Of a stretch of DNA of 64,000 nt, positions 55,974-64,000 are shown one piece after another; within the stretch, counting starts at the first letter, position 1, and each line of letters starts with the position of its first letter. This DNA is from an uncultured Candidatus Nitrosopumilus sp. Its GTDB lineage: Archaea > Thermoproteota > Nitrososphaeria > Nitrososphaerales > Nitrosopumilaceae. The stretch lies in contig CATOSM010000001.1 of assembly GCA_951812645.1 (NCBI GenBank), positions 1,715,560 to 1,779,559 on the forward strand. The letters run 5' to 3'. A model generated the notes under the pieces. It saw only the letters and a list, made by a program, of their open reading frames with translations, was not told the DNA's origin and searched no databases. The translations under genes were made by a program, and so were the position numbers.

Positions 55974-56753
55974 ATGGATATGTTTACTGTAAAATTTGTC
56001 GGCGGTGCAAAGAAATCATTCCCTGTGGAGATTTTAAAAATTGATCAATCCAGCATGTCGATTCAAGAGTTATTCGCTTTACTCTTGGAATTAAAACCTG
56101 CAGATACCCCTAAACTAGACACTGAGAATGTCTTAACTGCAATTAACGGCGTTGACTCTTCTGCAATGGATGGAAGATCTACTGAAATAAAAGATAATGA
56201 CATCGTAAGCATTATTCCTGTCATTCATGGCGGATTACCAAAAAAACACACTTTTGAATTTTCTAAAAGAACAGTACAGGTAATGGAGATAAAGGGCCAA
56301 AAGTCCATTAGCGCAAAATTCATTGACGACCTAAGAGAAAAACACCCTAAACTTTTGCTTCAAGCTGTGTCCAGTAACTTCATTTTAAATGACTATCACT
56401 TTGAGAGAATCATCTCCCTGTCAATTGAATCCAAAGACAACAATGCCTTACTTTCAAACAAACTTGAGATTGATATTTTAATGCGATTTGCTTTAACTGC
56501 CCAGATTTCCGATGCTATTAAAAGCGTTGGAATAAGATCCAAAATCAATTTTAATATCATCGCAATGGGAAGCAAGAAAGATCTAAATTTACTGTATGCC
56601 GAACTGCTGCCGGTTTCTGCAACCGTATTTTCTAAAAACCATGAGGCGTTTCTGAAAAGGCATTTCAAAATAACAAAAAACCATACAAATGCAATCAATT
56701 CAAAAAACCCGTTGGCCGATATTTTGATTGAAAAAGCCGCAGTGCTACTCTGA
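55974..56753 (+). CDS. MoaD/ThiS-like ubiquitin-fold domain fused to Cgi121-like KEOPS subunit
   Basis: 259 residues. Residues 1-87 look like a beta-grasp MoaD/ThiS protein (VKFVGGAKKSF, NGVDSSAMDGRSTEIKDNDI and VSIIPVIHGG, with the GG at 86-87 inside the chain). Residues 90-259 look like Cgi121, the KEOPS subunit that binds tRNA 3' ends: KSISAKFIDDLREKHPKLLL, LLSNKLEIDILMRFALTAQI and SDAIKSVGIRSKINFNIIAM. The neighbouring Sua5 gene makes the t6A precursor for the same pathway. Whether the internal GG is cleaved or only structural is unknown. Confidence 0.75.
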   Translation: MDMFTVKFVGGAKKSFPVEILKIDQSSMSIQELFALLLELKPADTPKLDTENVLTAINGVDSSAMDGRSTEIKDNDIVSIIPVIHGGLPKKHTFEFSKRTVQVMEIKGQKSISAKFIDDLREKHPKLLLQAVSSNFILNDYHFERIISLSIESKDNNALLSNKLEIDILMRFALTAQISDAIKSVGIRSKINFNIIAMGSKKDLNLLYAELLPVSATVFSKNHEAFLKRHFKITKNHTNAINSKNPLADILIEKAAVLL

Positions 56754-57266
56754 CATGCTCCGTCGAGTCTTTTCGGTACTTAGGATATCTGATCTTTTAA
56801 GAACGGATATCCCTGTTTTGCCGCCTAAAATCTCAATTAACAGAATCCTGTCTGGAAATTCCAGGGATACCCTGTTCTTTATTTTATCTGCTATCCTTGT
56901 AACCATCTCCTTGCTTGATAAATCCGAATTTCTTTTTTCAATTGATATCCTGTATGTTTCCTTTTCTAAAATTTGACTGGACAACCCTGCGACACTCTTC
57001 TCTATTTCATCAATTTTTGATTCAATGACTTGCTGTATGGGAATAATCCGCTTGCAATATCTGACACTCCACGGCTCATCAAGTAGCCTCTCTTTGACCT
57101 TTCTTACGACCTCTACTGGATCAAGCCTTGTTTCGGCAGTCAAAATCCCCGACATGTTTGTAATTGTGACCCCGGCCTCGGAGTCTCCCAGCTCTTCTAA
57201 AATATCCTTTATCTCATCTCCTGTTTCAGGCTCTAAATGTCTGGGGCACGTAATGATAAGGTTCAT
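56745..57266 (-). CDS. THUMP-domain protein (Tan1-like)
   Basis: 173 residues. MNLIITCPRHLEPETGDEIK begins the THUMP-associated N-terminal strand, and LDPVEVVRKVKERLLDEPWS then VRYCKRIIPIQ plus ISIEKRNSDLSSKEMVTRIA match THUMP. THUMP proteins bind tRNA; Tan1 assists cytidine acetylation at position 12 in eukaryotes, and archaeal relatives are common. Overlaps sua5 by 4 bases, forming a tRNA-modification operon. Confidence 0.82.
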   Translation of the reverse strand: MNLIITCPRHLEPETGDEIKDILEELGDSEAGVTITNMSGILTAETRLDPVEVVRKVKERLLDEPWSVRYCKRIIPIQQVIESKIDEIEKSVAGLSSQILEKETYRISIEKRNSDLSSKEMVTRIADKIKNRVSLEFPDRILLIEILGGKTGISVLKRSDILSTEKTRRSMSE

Positions 57267-57898
57267 GACTGTAAAATTTCCGTTTTAGCCAAAGAGCCTT
57301 CCCGGATCATTCTGATCTCCTCGCCTTCCGTCTCTATTATCGTGGATTCCCCCTTGCTTGCTATCACACCCCCGTCCACAAACACGTCATAATCCTCCAA
57401 ATCCCCCAGGCATCTTGACGGATCCGTATGTGATGTATTTCCTGAAGTGTTTGCGCTGGTACCTACAAGAAAATTACGCCTTTTTAACAATTCCAACGTG
57501 CACCTGTGATCTGGAACCCTGATGGCGATTTTATCTTCCAAACATAGCGATTCTTTTATTCTGTCATCTGTGACTTTTAAGACTAACGTTAACGGACCTG
57601 GCCAAAACTTTTCAACAATTCTTCTAGTGAACTGATCAAGCTGAACTATCCTCTCTGCCGTTTCTATCGAATATGTTAAAACTGGAAGCGGCCTTGTCCT
57701 GTCTCTGGATTTTATCTTATAGATTCTTTCTACGGCCTTTTTGTCATATGGATCACATCCCATCCCATAAACCGTATCTGTTGGAAAAATTGCAATCCCC
57801 CCATCTTTAATTATTTTGGAAGCCCTTTCAATGCCTTCCTTGTTGCAGCCTATCTTCAACGCGTCGTACCAGTCTCTTTCTTTAATTGCCATTTTCAT
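57263..57898 (-). CDS. L-threonylcarbamoyladenylate synthase (Sua5/YrdC)
   Basis: 211 residues. YrdC motifs: GIAIFPTDTVYGMGCDPYD, KSRDRTRPLPVL, WPGPLTLVLK and GTSANTSG. It makes threonylcarbamoyl-AMP from Thr, bicarbonate and ATP for t6A37 in tRNA. It has the YrdC domain only, without the extra Sua5 C-terminal domain. Operon with the THUMP gene; the Cgi121 fusion converges on them from the other side. Confidence 0.93.
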   Translation of the reverse strand: MKMAIKERDWYDALKIGCNKEGIERASKIIKDGGIAIFPTDTVYGMGCDPYDKKAVERIYKIKSRDRTRPLPVLTYSIETAERIVQLDQFTRRIVEKFWPGPLTLVLKVTDDRIKESLCLEDKIAIRVPDHRCTLELLKRRNFLVGTSANTSGNTSHTDPSRCLGDLEDYDVFVDGGVIASKGESTIIETEGEEIRMIREGSLAKTEILQS

Positions 57899-57939
57899 CC
57901 GAATAAGTTTTTAACGGTTCGCATCTTTGTTTTAAAAGT

Positions 57940-58011
57940 ATGTCTGCTATGGATCATGGGGATAATGATTTTGAGGATGATTTTGATGATGATTTGGACG
58001 AATCTGACTAG
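57940..58011 (+). CDS. possible 23-residue acidic peptide
   Basis: ATG 57940 to TAG 58011 encodes MSAMDHGDNDFEDDFDDDLD then ESD. It is almost all Asp/Glu after residue 8. A TTTTAAAAG stretch directly precedes it. It overlaps the convergent regulator stop by 4 bases. Could be real or a low-complexity chance frame. Confidence 0.3.
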   Translation: MSAMDHGDNDFEDDFDDDLDESD

Positions 58012-58295
58012 ATACTTAATCCAAAGCTGTCTGCAAAATTTGTAAATGTATAATATGCCTGTAAGAATTCTCTTCCTGGCTGACTAATTTTATACTTGTT
58101 TGAACCGTTGCTGTCTACTTTTTCCAATAGTCCCTGCGCGACCAGAGTTTTCAAAATTGTCGAAATTCTGGAATGTGAAATGTTTGCCTTTCTGATTAGA
58201 TAGGTGACTGATGCCCCATCCTCGTCTTGCAAATCATCCCTTGTAGTAGCTAGGATGTCCCCGATAATTTTCATATGCGTCCTATATTCGGCCAT
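58008..58295 (-). CDS. winged-helix transcriptional regulator, paralogue of 18680
   Basis: 95 residues. MAEYRTHMKIIGDILATTRD then IRKANISHSRISTILKTLVA give the same small archaeal winged-helix fold as the gene at 18680, and both end in SFGL. Thaumarchaea carry many paralogues of this group; target unknown. Upstream to 58415 lies an AT-rich promoter region. Confidence 0.85.
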   Translation of the reverse strand: MAEYRTHMKIIGDILATTRDDLQDEDGASVTYLIRKANISHSRISTILKTLVAQGLLEKVDSNGSNKYKISQPGREFLQAYYTFTNFADSFGLSI

Positions 58296-58415
58296 CTCTT
58301 CTATTGGTAGCTATCATAATTTCTATGAGAGGGGGCTGATATTTTGCAATATACTAAAAAGATAAAAGAATTTGACAACTTTTTACTTGCACCGGTTTTT
58401 GAGCCTGAGCCTTGA

Positions 58416-59057
58416 TTATTCCAGCCCTTCATCGAACTTTATCTTGGTTAAAGGCACCCTGCTTACTGGAATGAACAATGCCACCAATCCGCCAATCTTG
58501 ATAATCATTGATGCTGAATATAGGATTGATCCCGGGAATACAAACGAGTACCATCCTACAAATTCACCCAGTGCCAACAGTCCCAACCCCGCAGCCACTG
58601 AAATTGCACCCTTGTTTCTGTTTTCAAAATATGATAGTATTGTTTCGATTGCCCCGTATGCCAGCAAAACAAATGAGACCGATCGGAAAATATGTTCCAA
58701 CTGAACAGATGAGACTAGAAACAGTGGCACTGCTCCAACCGATCTAAAGTAGCTTGATTTTGGAAAAAATGATTTTATGCTGTGTGAAAACGCAATAAAG
58801 AAATATCCCACCGTCTGAATCGCGATTCCCAATGTCTGAATCCACCTTTCAACACTTCCCGCTTTTGTCACAAAGTCTTCCATCATGTATCCTGACCATA
58901 TGACAAAAAACCCTAAACTGATTGACGAAAACGCAATTGTCAGCCTAAACAATGTTGGACTGCCAGTATTCCTAAATCCGACGTATGACATTACCCCTAT
59001 CACAAGTCCTACCAAAAACCCTATCAGGTTGAGAATATTTTCTAAAAGAAATTCCAA
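58416..59057 (-). CDS. polytopic membrane protein, unknown function
   Basis: 213 residues with about six or seven hydrophobic segments, including LIGFLVGLVIGVMSYVGF, FVLLAYGAIETILSYF and ISVAAGLGLLALGEFVGWYS. Short charged loops lie between them and the C terminus is acidic. No transporter or enzyme signature is recognised. Confidence 0.65.
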   Translation of the reverse strand: MEFLLENILNLIGFLVGLVIGVMSYVGFRNTGSPTLFRLTIAFSSISLGFFVIWSGYMMEDFVTKAGSVERWIQTLGIAIQTVGYFFIAFSHSIKSFFPKSSYFRSVGAVPLFLVSSVQLEHIFRSVSFVLLAYGAIETILSYFENRNKGAISVAAGLGLLALGEFVGWYSFVFPGSILYSASMIIKIGGLVALFIPVSRVPLTKIKFDEGLE

Positions 59058-59117
59058 TGACGAATAGAACCATGCCTAACTAACTATTTTAACCTGATGA
59101 AAGATTACGCCGTTTTG

Positions 59118-59333
59118 TCAATCCCATTCATCCAATGAGCCAGGGGTGTGGCCTTCCGTACTGCCTGCATAATCCCCTAAAATATCCGAATATTTTGGTT
59201 CGTTGTGGGCGACAAACTTCACATATTCCCCATAACTCATATCCAAGTCACAAGAACCGCACTTTACCCCTGAATAATCCATTGCCAATTCCGCGTCTTC
59301 TTTGCATTTTGGGCATTTTATTCTCATGCTCAC
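59118..59333 (-). CDS. small zinc-ribbon protein
   Basis: 71 residues: MSMRIKCPKCKEDAELAMDY and VKCGSCDLDMSYGEYV supply the two CxxC pairs of a zinc ribbon; the rest is acidic (ending SLDEWD). Divergent from the iron-trafficking-like gene at 59405, with a shared promoter gap. Function unknown. Confidence 0.7.
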   Translation of the reverse strand: MSMRIKCPKCKEDAELAMDYSGVKCGSCDLDMSYGEYVKFVAHNEPKYSDILGDYAGSTEGHTPGSLDEWD

Positions 59334-59404
59334 GTATCCCCACGTTAATTATTATTGCTTTACATTCAAAAAAAGATAAAAGGAGTTCATTGCTCCTGCT
59401 TTTC

Positions 59405-59686
59405 ATGAGTCGCACTTGCTCAAAATGTAAGAATCCCATTCCTGACAGCGAAGAACTTGGTGCGGTAGCTGCAAAATACCCCACATGTAACAAGTGTTGG
59501 GCCGAATGGAAAGAATACCAAATCATGGTCATGAACGAGATGAAACTTGACATGTCGATGCTGGATCATCGCAAGCTGCTGAAAAAACACGAAAAAATCT
59601 TTGTAGGCGTACTGTCTCCAGAAGGAGAAGTGATTGACTATGCCAATGAGGATAATAGAAGACCTGACGAGCCTACAAACGCCTAA
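59405..59686 (+). CDS. zinc-ribbon protein with YggX-like helical region
   Basis: 93 residues from ATG 59405. N-terminal CxxC pair in MSRTCSKCKNPIPD and a second in CNKCWAEWK; then WAEWKEYQIMVMNEMKLDMS and RKLLKKHEKIFVGV resemble the helices of Fe(II)-trafficking protein YggX. A role in iron handling or oxidative protection is a tentative family inference. Its stop overlaps the convergent gene by 4 bases. Confidence 0.6.
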   Translation: MSRTCSKCKNPIPDSEELGAVAAKYPTCNKCWAEWKEYQIMVMNEMKLDMSMLDHRKLLKKHEKIFVGVLSPEGEVIDYANEDNRRPDEPTNA

Positions 59687-60144
59687 AGCCTCAGATGTTT
59701 TTTCGCGTTTTCTGGCACAACCATCATAACTCGCCTTTTTGAACCATCATCCAAATTATCGATTATTTTTTTGACTGTATTTGCAAGAATGTCTCTCTCA
59801 TTACTTTCTAACGCTAAAAACATCTCTAAAATCCCATCTACATGAAACGTGATCAATTTCTGCGGTGACCGCGCAACCTCCTTGATGTATGCCGAAAACA
59901 GCCCCTCCCGCTGTTCTTCAGACAATGTTGTTAATATTTCAAGCCATGTTTTGAAAAGTCTTGCAAAATTGGGAAACGGAATTGCAGGGCCTGCCTCCAG
60001 TGCATTATTGACAACCTCTGTCTTTTCAGATTCTGGCAGTGAAAAGAATTCCACCATTCTTTTTTTCAAAATTGGATTTCTTAGAAAATCCGGCAGATTT
60101 GCTAGATTGATTATCATGTTTCCTGCAAAGTTTTCACCTGCCAT
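59683..60144 (-). CDS. conserved helical protein, unknown function
   Basis: 153 residues starting MAGENFAGNMIINLANLPDF; all-helical appearance with repeated leucine patterns (KTWLEILTTLSEEQREGLFS). No membrane segment or catalytic motif. Divergent from purA with a 79-base shared upstream region. Confidence 0.6.
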   Translation of the reverse strand: MAGENFAGNMIINLANLPDFLRNPILKKRMVEFFSLPESEKTEVVNNALEAGPAIPFPNFARLFKTWLEILTTLSEEQREGLFSAYIKEVARSPQKLITFHVDGILEMFLALESNERDILANTVKKIIDNLDDGSKRRVMMVVPENAKKHLRL

Positions 60145-60223
60145 CGATCCAAGCCAGTTGATGCCGAATATAAAATCATAGACGGCACTCTAGCTTAAAT
60201 AAACGAGACAGAGGTCTAACATC

Positions 60224-61225
60224 ATGGCATCGACTGTGGTTGTTGGCGGGTTTTTCGGGGATGAGGGTAAGGGGAAAATCATCTCATACCTTGCAATTAA
60301 AGACAATCCAAAAATAATCGTACGCGGCGGTGCTGGTCCGAACGCTGGTCATACAATTAGAGACGGTGACAAAGTGTACAAAGTTAGAATGCTTCCTAGC
60401 GGATTTTTGAACAAAGATGCAAAAGTGATGATTGGTCCCGGAGTCGTCATCAACCCTGACGTTCTCAATAAGGAAATTCAAGATCTTGATGTAACCGGAC
60501 GCTCATTTATCGATAAACACTGTGGAGTGATTGAAGAAACCCATCTTAATAGGGATTCAAAGGGTGAACTAAAAGAAAAAATAGGCAGTACTGGTTCTGG
60601 TACTGGCCCTGCCAATTCTGACCGTGCCATGAGAGTCCTAAAACTTGCAAAAGATTTTGACTCCCTATCTCCCCTGATCGCAGACGTTCCTTTAGAAATC
60701 AATTCCGCACTGGATGCAAATGAGAATGTCTTGGTTGAGGGTACCCAGGGTACCTTTCTTTCTCTTTGGCATGGCACATACCCCTTTGTCACCTCAAAGG
60801 ATGTAACTGCCTCTGGTATTTGTGCCGATGTCGGCCTTGGACCGACCAAAGTCGATGAAGTGATTGTCGTTTTCAAATCGTACGTCACGCGTGTTGGAAC
60901 TGGGCCTCTTGATAGGGAATTATCTCTTGAAGATGCAGAAAAAAAAGGCTGGTCTGAGTTTGGTACTGTGACTGGTCGTCAAAGACGGGCCGCTGGTTTT
61001 GATTTTGATTTGGCTAGGCGTGCAATCATGCTTAACGGTGCAACACAAATTTCAATAACAAAATTAGACGCACTCTTTACTGATTGTGCAGGAAAAACTT
61101 TTTACGATGAACTGTCTGAGGATGCAAAGGCATTCGTTACAAACATTGAAAAAGAATTAAACACGCCTGTTACAATTATTGGGACTGGTCCAGACGTAAA
61201 CGATGTAATTGATAGAAGAATCTAG
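60224..61225 (+). CDS. purA: adenylosuccinate synthetase
   Basis: 333 residues, the short archaeal form. P-loop GDEGKGK (12-18), RGGAGPNAGHT with the catalytic His, GSTGSGTGPANSDRAMR for IMP binding, and TVTGRQRRAAGFD for the base. It makes adenylosuccinate from IMP, Asp and GTP, the step before PurB (12002) on the AMP branch. Confidence 0.96.
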   Translation: MASTVVVGGFFGDEGKGKIISYLAIKDNPKIIVRGGAGPNAGHTIRDGDKVYKVRMLPSGFLNKDAKVMIGPGVVINPDVLNKEIQDLDVTGRSFIDKHCGVIEETHLNRDSKGELKEKIGSTGSGTGPANSDRAMRVLKLAKDFDSLSPLIADVPLEINSALDANENVLVEGTQGTFLSLWHGTYPFVTSKDVTASGICADVGLGPTKVDEVIVVFKSYVTRVGTGPLDRELSLEDAEKKGWSEFGTVTGRQRRAAGFDFDLARRAIMLNGATQISITKLDALFTDCAGKTFYDELSEDAKAFVTNIEKELNTPVTIIGTGPDVNDVIDRRI

Positions 61226-61273
61226 GCTCCTTTTTTTGGATAGGTTTAATTTGACAACCAACAGCTGATCCCT

Positions 61274-61954
61274 GTGGACAAGCTACAAACTACTGACAAA
61301 TTACCACGCTACATCCAAGTTCACTCTGCCTTAGAATTTACCAGGCTCGTTTGTGCATTGGAGCGTGCCCCGCGCGTTTCATTTTTACATGACTATGGCG
61401 GAAAAAAAATCCTTTCCGTACAGATGGATGTTTTAAAGGAAAAACCAATTGTATACTATACTGATATGGAAAACAACGGTCACTATCTTTGCTATGGATT
61501 AAAAGGCGGAAAAGAAGAATCTGAAATTGTCGATACTACGTCTGATGCCAGCAAACTCTACTCTCCAATTGTCAGAATAAAGTCCCTTCCTAAAACACTA
61601 CAGCCCGGGAACGGCACTCTGGACAGGTATCAGCCCATACAATTAGAGGATATGTCTAGCCTTGCAAAACTTACTTGGGGAATCGAAGAAATCCCATTTC
61701 CCTTGTTCCTGTTTCCCCATAATGACAAATGGCTGATTGGAGTTTTCATGAATTTTAGTGACGAAGGCACGTCTTATTTCTGCCATGTCGTACTGGACTC
61801 AGATCCGCAAAAACCATTCTTGAAATTCTCCACTGTAAATGCCACCCCCCCAACATTTGTAGAAAATCCCTCCGAACACGGTTATTCCTATATCAAAGTA
61901 ATAAAATTAAAAGACACCCATCCTCTGATAGATTATGGCCACCTTCAAAACTAG
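61274..61954 (+). CDS. conserved protein of unknown function before pyrF
   Basis: 226 residues from a GTG at 61274 (MDKLQTTDKLPRYIQVHSAL). Mixed alpha/beta composition; LTWGIEEIPFPLFLFPHNDK and WLIGVFMNFSDEG in the second half. No recognised motif. It overlaps pyrF by 20 bases, so expression is likely coupled. Confidence 0.65.
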   Translation: MDKLQTTDKLPRYIQVHSALEFTRLVCALERAPRVSFLHDYGGKKILSVQMDVLKEKPIVYYTDMENNGHYLCYGLKGGKEESEIVDTTSDASKLYSPIVRIKSLPKTLQPGNGTLDRYQPIQLEDMSSLAKLTWGIEEIPFPLFLFPHNDKWLIGVFMNFSDEGTSYFCHVVLDSDPQKPFLKFSTVNATPPTFVENPSEHGYSYIKVIKLKDTHPLIDYGHLQN

Positions 61955-62675
61955 ACTCTCTCAGATCTCAAAAACCAATGGCAGGGTGATACTTGCCAAC
62001 GACTATGATTCATCTGTTAAAAACCTCGAATCAAAAACCATGCAAAACATAAAGCAATTACATCCGCTTCTATGTGGAATCAAACTCAACTTTCATCTAC
62101 TTCTTCCATTGGGCGCCAAAGAAATCATGAAAATTAACAAAACTGCCCACAGATATGGATTACAAACTATAGCTGACATCAAACTTAATGATATAGGAAA
62201 TACAAACAGGGTGACTGCTGGACATCTATGGGATTTGGGATTTGATGCAGTCATTGCAAATCCGATCATGGGTCTTGACAGCTTAAAAAATCTGGCTAAA
62301 TCTGCCCATAAAAACGGGAAAGGCGTGATCACATTGTGTCACATGAGTGCACCTGAGGCTAAACTATCATATGATATGGAAATCAAGACGGGCAAAAAAC
62401 AGCAACTGTACCGATTATTTTTGGATTGGGCCCTTGCTGCAAAAGTTGACGGAATCGTAGTCGGTGCAACGTTTCCCAAAGTCATTAAATTCTGTTCTAA
62501 AAAAGCAGGAAAAAACATCAGTATCTTTTCACCCGGTGTCGGCACTCAGGGCGGCAGTGCAAACAAAGTAATTTCTTCTGGAACCAATTATCTGATTGTG
62601 GGCAGAACAATCCTAAATTCTAAAAACCCTGTAGAAACCGCAAAGGAGTTACAATCCCAGAGTTTAGGAAAGTAG
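61935..62675 (+). CDS. pyrF: orotidine 5'-phosphate decarboxylase
   Basis: 246 residues. The catalytic Asp-Lys-Asp set is in TIADIKLNDIGNTNR, and phosphate-binding loops in FSPGVGTQGGS and YLIVGRTIL. It makes UMP from OMP. The sequence is of the longer archaeal/bacterial group rather than the 210-residue form. Its stop overlaps the convergent Nudix gene by 12 bases. Confidence 0.93.
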   Translation: MATFKTRLSQISKTNGRVILANDYDSSVKNLESKTMQNIKQLHPLLCGIKLNFHLLLPLGAKEIMKINKTAHRYGLQTIADIKLNDIGNTNRVTAGHLWDLGFDAVIANPIMGLDSLKNLAKSAHKNGKGVITLCHMSAPEAKLSYDMEIKTGKKQQLYRLFLDWALAAKVDGIVVGATFPKVIKFCSKKAGKNISIFSPGVGTQGGSANKVISSGTNYLIVGRTILNSKNPVETAKELQSQSLGK

Positions 62676-63074
62676 TGACTGTGCTTTTGTCAGAACTGTT
62701 CTGGCATTATCAAATGTGGTCTTTTCCATTGCTGCGTTATAATCCATCCATGTAAAATCTAGATGTTCATGAGAAATTTGCACATCCCTAGTTTTTGTTT
62801 CAGCCAAGAAAAATACCACCTTTTTATGGACCAATTCCCCTTGACATTGAAAATCATATTCTATCCATTCTTCAAAACCCTCTACAAGTGAAACGTCTGT
62901 AATTCCCGTTTCTTCCTTTGTCTCTCTAATTGCCGTCTCATGAACTGTCTCATCCTTTTCCATTTTACCCTTTACAAAATCCCAGTGTCCCGAAGGATAG
63001 TGCAATAGCAAGAATACGTTTCCAGACTCTTCTTTTCTAAACAACACAATTCCCGCAGATGTCTCTTCAATCAT
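62664..63074 (-). CDS. Nudix hydrolase (Ap4A-hydrolase-like)
   Basis: 136 residues. Complete Nudix box GKMEKDETVHETAIRETKEE then TGI, preceded by YPSGHWDFVKGK, the arrangement seen in archaeal/eukaryotic bis(5'-nucleosyl)-tetraphosphatases. It would cleave dinucleoside polyphosphates. Overlaps the uppS end by 4 bases. Confidence 0.9.
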   Translation of the reverse strand: MIEETSAGIVLFRKEESGNVFLLLHYPSGHWDFVKGKMEKDETVHETAIRETKEETGITDVSLVEGFEEWIEYDFQCQGELVHKKVVFFLAETKTRDVQISHEHLDFTWMDYNAAMEKTTFDNARTVLTKAQSLLS

Positions 63075-63814
63075 TTCCCTAACCGTCTCTTCCTTTCTTG
63101 GTATGTCCTAATTGCCCTCATTAAATCTATTTTTCTAAACTCTGGCCAAAAAATATCCATAAATACCAGTTCACTATACGCACTCTGCCACATTAAAAAC
63201 CCGCTCAGTCTTTTTTCTCCCGACGTTCGCAATACCATGTCTGGCGATGATTGTGGCAAATGGGATGTGTACAGGTTTGATTCGATCTCTTTTTTGTTAA
63301 TATCCTCCACATTTAGAGACCCCTCCTTTATCTTCCCTCCTATTTTTTTTACCGCGTCTACTAATTCGTTTTGCCCTCCATACGCAAGTGCAATGTTCAA
63401 AAAATGACTGTCATAGTCTCTTGTCGCACCGTCTAATCTATTTAAAACCTCCTTGATTGATTCGGGCAATAATTCTATTCTTCCAATCCCCTTTACTCTC
63501 ATCTTACTTCTATGGATTCTAGGATCATTGAATAGCTTCTCCAACCGTATTTGTATTAATTCATAAAGGTGCTCTAATTCTTTATCGTCTCTATCGAGAT
63601 TTTCTGCTGAAAGTGCATACAATGTAACAATTTTGATATCGAATTCTTCACACCAGTCAAGAAGGTTTTCTACCGCATCGGCCCCTTTCCAATGCCCCTT
63701 TTTTGGCATTGATAGGTGTCTTTTGGCCCACCTTCTGTTTCCGTCTAAAATTAAAGCAACATGATTTGGAATATCGCCGTGTTGAATTTCGCTTTCTAAC
63801 CTCTTCCCATACAT
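63071..63814 (-). CDS. uppS: cis-prenyltransferase (UppS-like)
   Basis: 247 residues. Family motifs: HVALILDGNRRWAKRH with the catalytic Asp, LYALSAENLDRDDKEL, LALAYGGQNELVDAVKK-type NIALAYGGQNELVDAV, and SPDMVLRTSGEKRLSGFLMW. It builds the dolichyl-type polyprenyl diphosphate carrier for glycosylation at the membrane. Operon with the Nudix gene. Confidence 0.94.
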   Translation of the reverse strand: MYGKRLESEIQHGDIPNHVALILDGNRRWAKRHLSMPKKGHWKGADAVENLLDWCEEFDIKIVTLYALSAENLDRDDKELEHLYELIQIRLEKLFNDPRIHRSKMRVKGIGRIELLPESIKEVLNRLDGATRDYDSHFLNIALAYGGQNELVDAVKKIGGKIKEGSLNVEDINKKEIESNLYTSHLPQSSPDMVLRTSGEKRLSGFLMWQSAYSELVFMDIFWPEFRKIDLMRAIRTYQERKRRLGK

Positions 63815-63922
63815 CTTGTAGAGGCCAGATAGCTGAAAAACTATATCCTTGATCCTACTGATACCTACTCACCATCTGATTGATGTTTAATAGAAGATAT
63901 CAGTGTTTTTCAGAAAATAAAC

Positions 63923-64000
63923 TCAATCTGAAATCATTTCCTGCTCCTTGTGCTTTCTATATTTTTTAAATAGAATTGTTGCTGAAATCAGGGTTGCTGC
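63923..64000 (-). CDS. C-terminal end of a membrane protein (cut by window edge)
   Basis: The minus-strand frame open to the edge reads AATLISATILFKKYRKHKEQ then EMISD and stops at 63923-63925: a hydrophobic segment followed by a basic cytoplasmic tail. The protein lies mostly outside the window and cannot be named. Confidence 0.5.
   Translation of the reverse strand, partial: AATLISATILFKKYRKHKEQEMISD

Overview
This window looks like a chromosomal segment of an ammonia-oxidising thaumarchaeon (Nitrososphaerota, Nitrosopumilus-like). The DNA is AT-rich. It carries archaeal-type uS11 and eS17 ribosomal proteins, a single-domain histone, the RtcB tRNA-splicing ligase, KEOPS/t6A genes, a short archaeal-type PurA, a cis-prenyltransferase, a membrane-anchored cupredoxin, tRNA genes without encoded CCA, and TATA boxes about 25 bases upstream of many start codons. 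Species-level placement is inference.

Layout. 1-5000 is a small defence island: the N-terminal part of an Mrr-type restriction protein, an AbrB/MazE-like regulator, and type I restriction genes hsdR and hsdS with no hsdM in view. A decayed IS5-like insertion sequence follows (5397-6257). 6300-23460 is housekeeping: valS, a pterin-synthase-like gene, pterin dehydratase, an asparagine-synthase-like gene, purB, rtcB, uS11, thiL, phosphoglucosamine mutase, tRNA-Thr, winged-helix and small membrane proteins, an AIPR-family defence protein, cupredoxin, tRNA-Cys with a duplicated 3' half, histone and a TatD-like hydrolase.

23600-55070 is a large CRISPR-Cas region with two complete type I-B systems. 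System 1 has a leftward effector operon (cas8b-cas7-cas5-cas3-cas6b) bracketed by two inverted IS copies, and a rightward cas1-cas2-cas4 operon feeding array 1 (76 repeats of 37 bp, 75 spacers). Array 2 (94 repeats of 30 bp, 93 spacers) is read in the opposite direction from a leader next to a rightward cas4-cas1-cas2-cas6-cas8b-cas7-cas5-cas3 operon. The two arrays are joined tail to tail at 40035-40081, where array 1 breaks off inside a repeat. Spacers in the two arrays overlap on the same target, and several array-2 spacers resample a Walker-A coding segment.

The most interesting element sits between cas8b of system 1 and an IS copy (30743-31029). A degenerate repeat ending in the crRNA handle is followed at once by 17 bases that match, without mismatch, a site in the divergent promoter region upstream of cas8b. 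A 44-codon hydrophobic reading frame and a strong hairpin lie between the two. This is the architecture of CreTA/CreR-type elements, in which a crRNA-like antitoxin or regulator guides Cascade to repress a toxin and/or cas promoter.

55500-64000 returns to housekeeping: eS17 with a repetitive acidic tail, a ubiquitin-like (MoaD/ThiS)-Cgi121 fusion, THUMP protein and Sua5 (tRNA modification), membrane and zinc-ribbon proteins, purA, pyrF, a Nudix hydrolase and uppS. Part of a membrane protein gene runs off the right edge.
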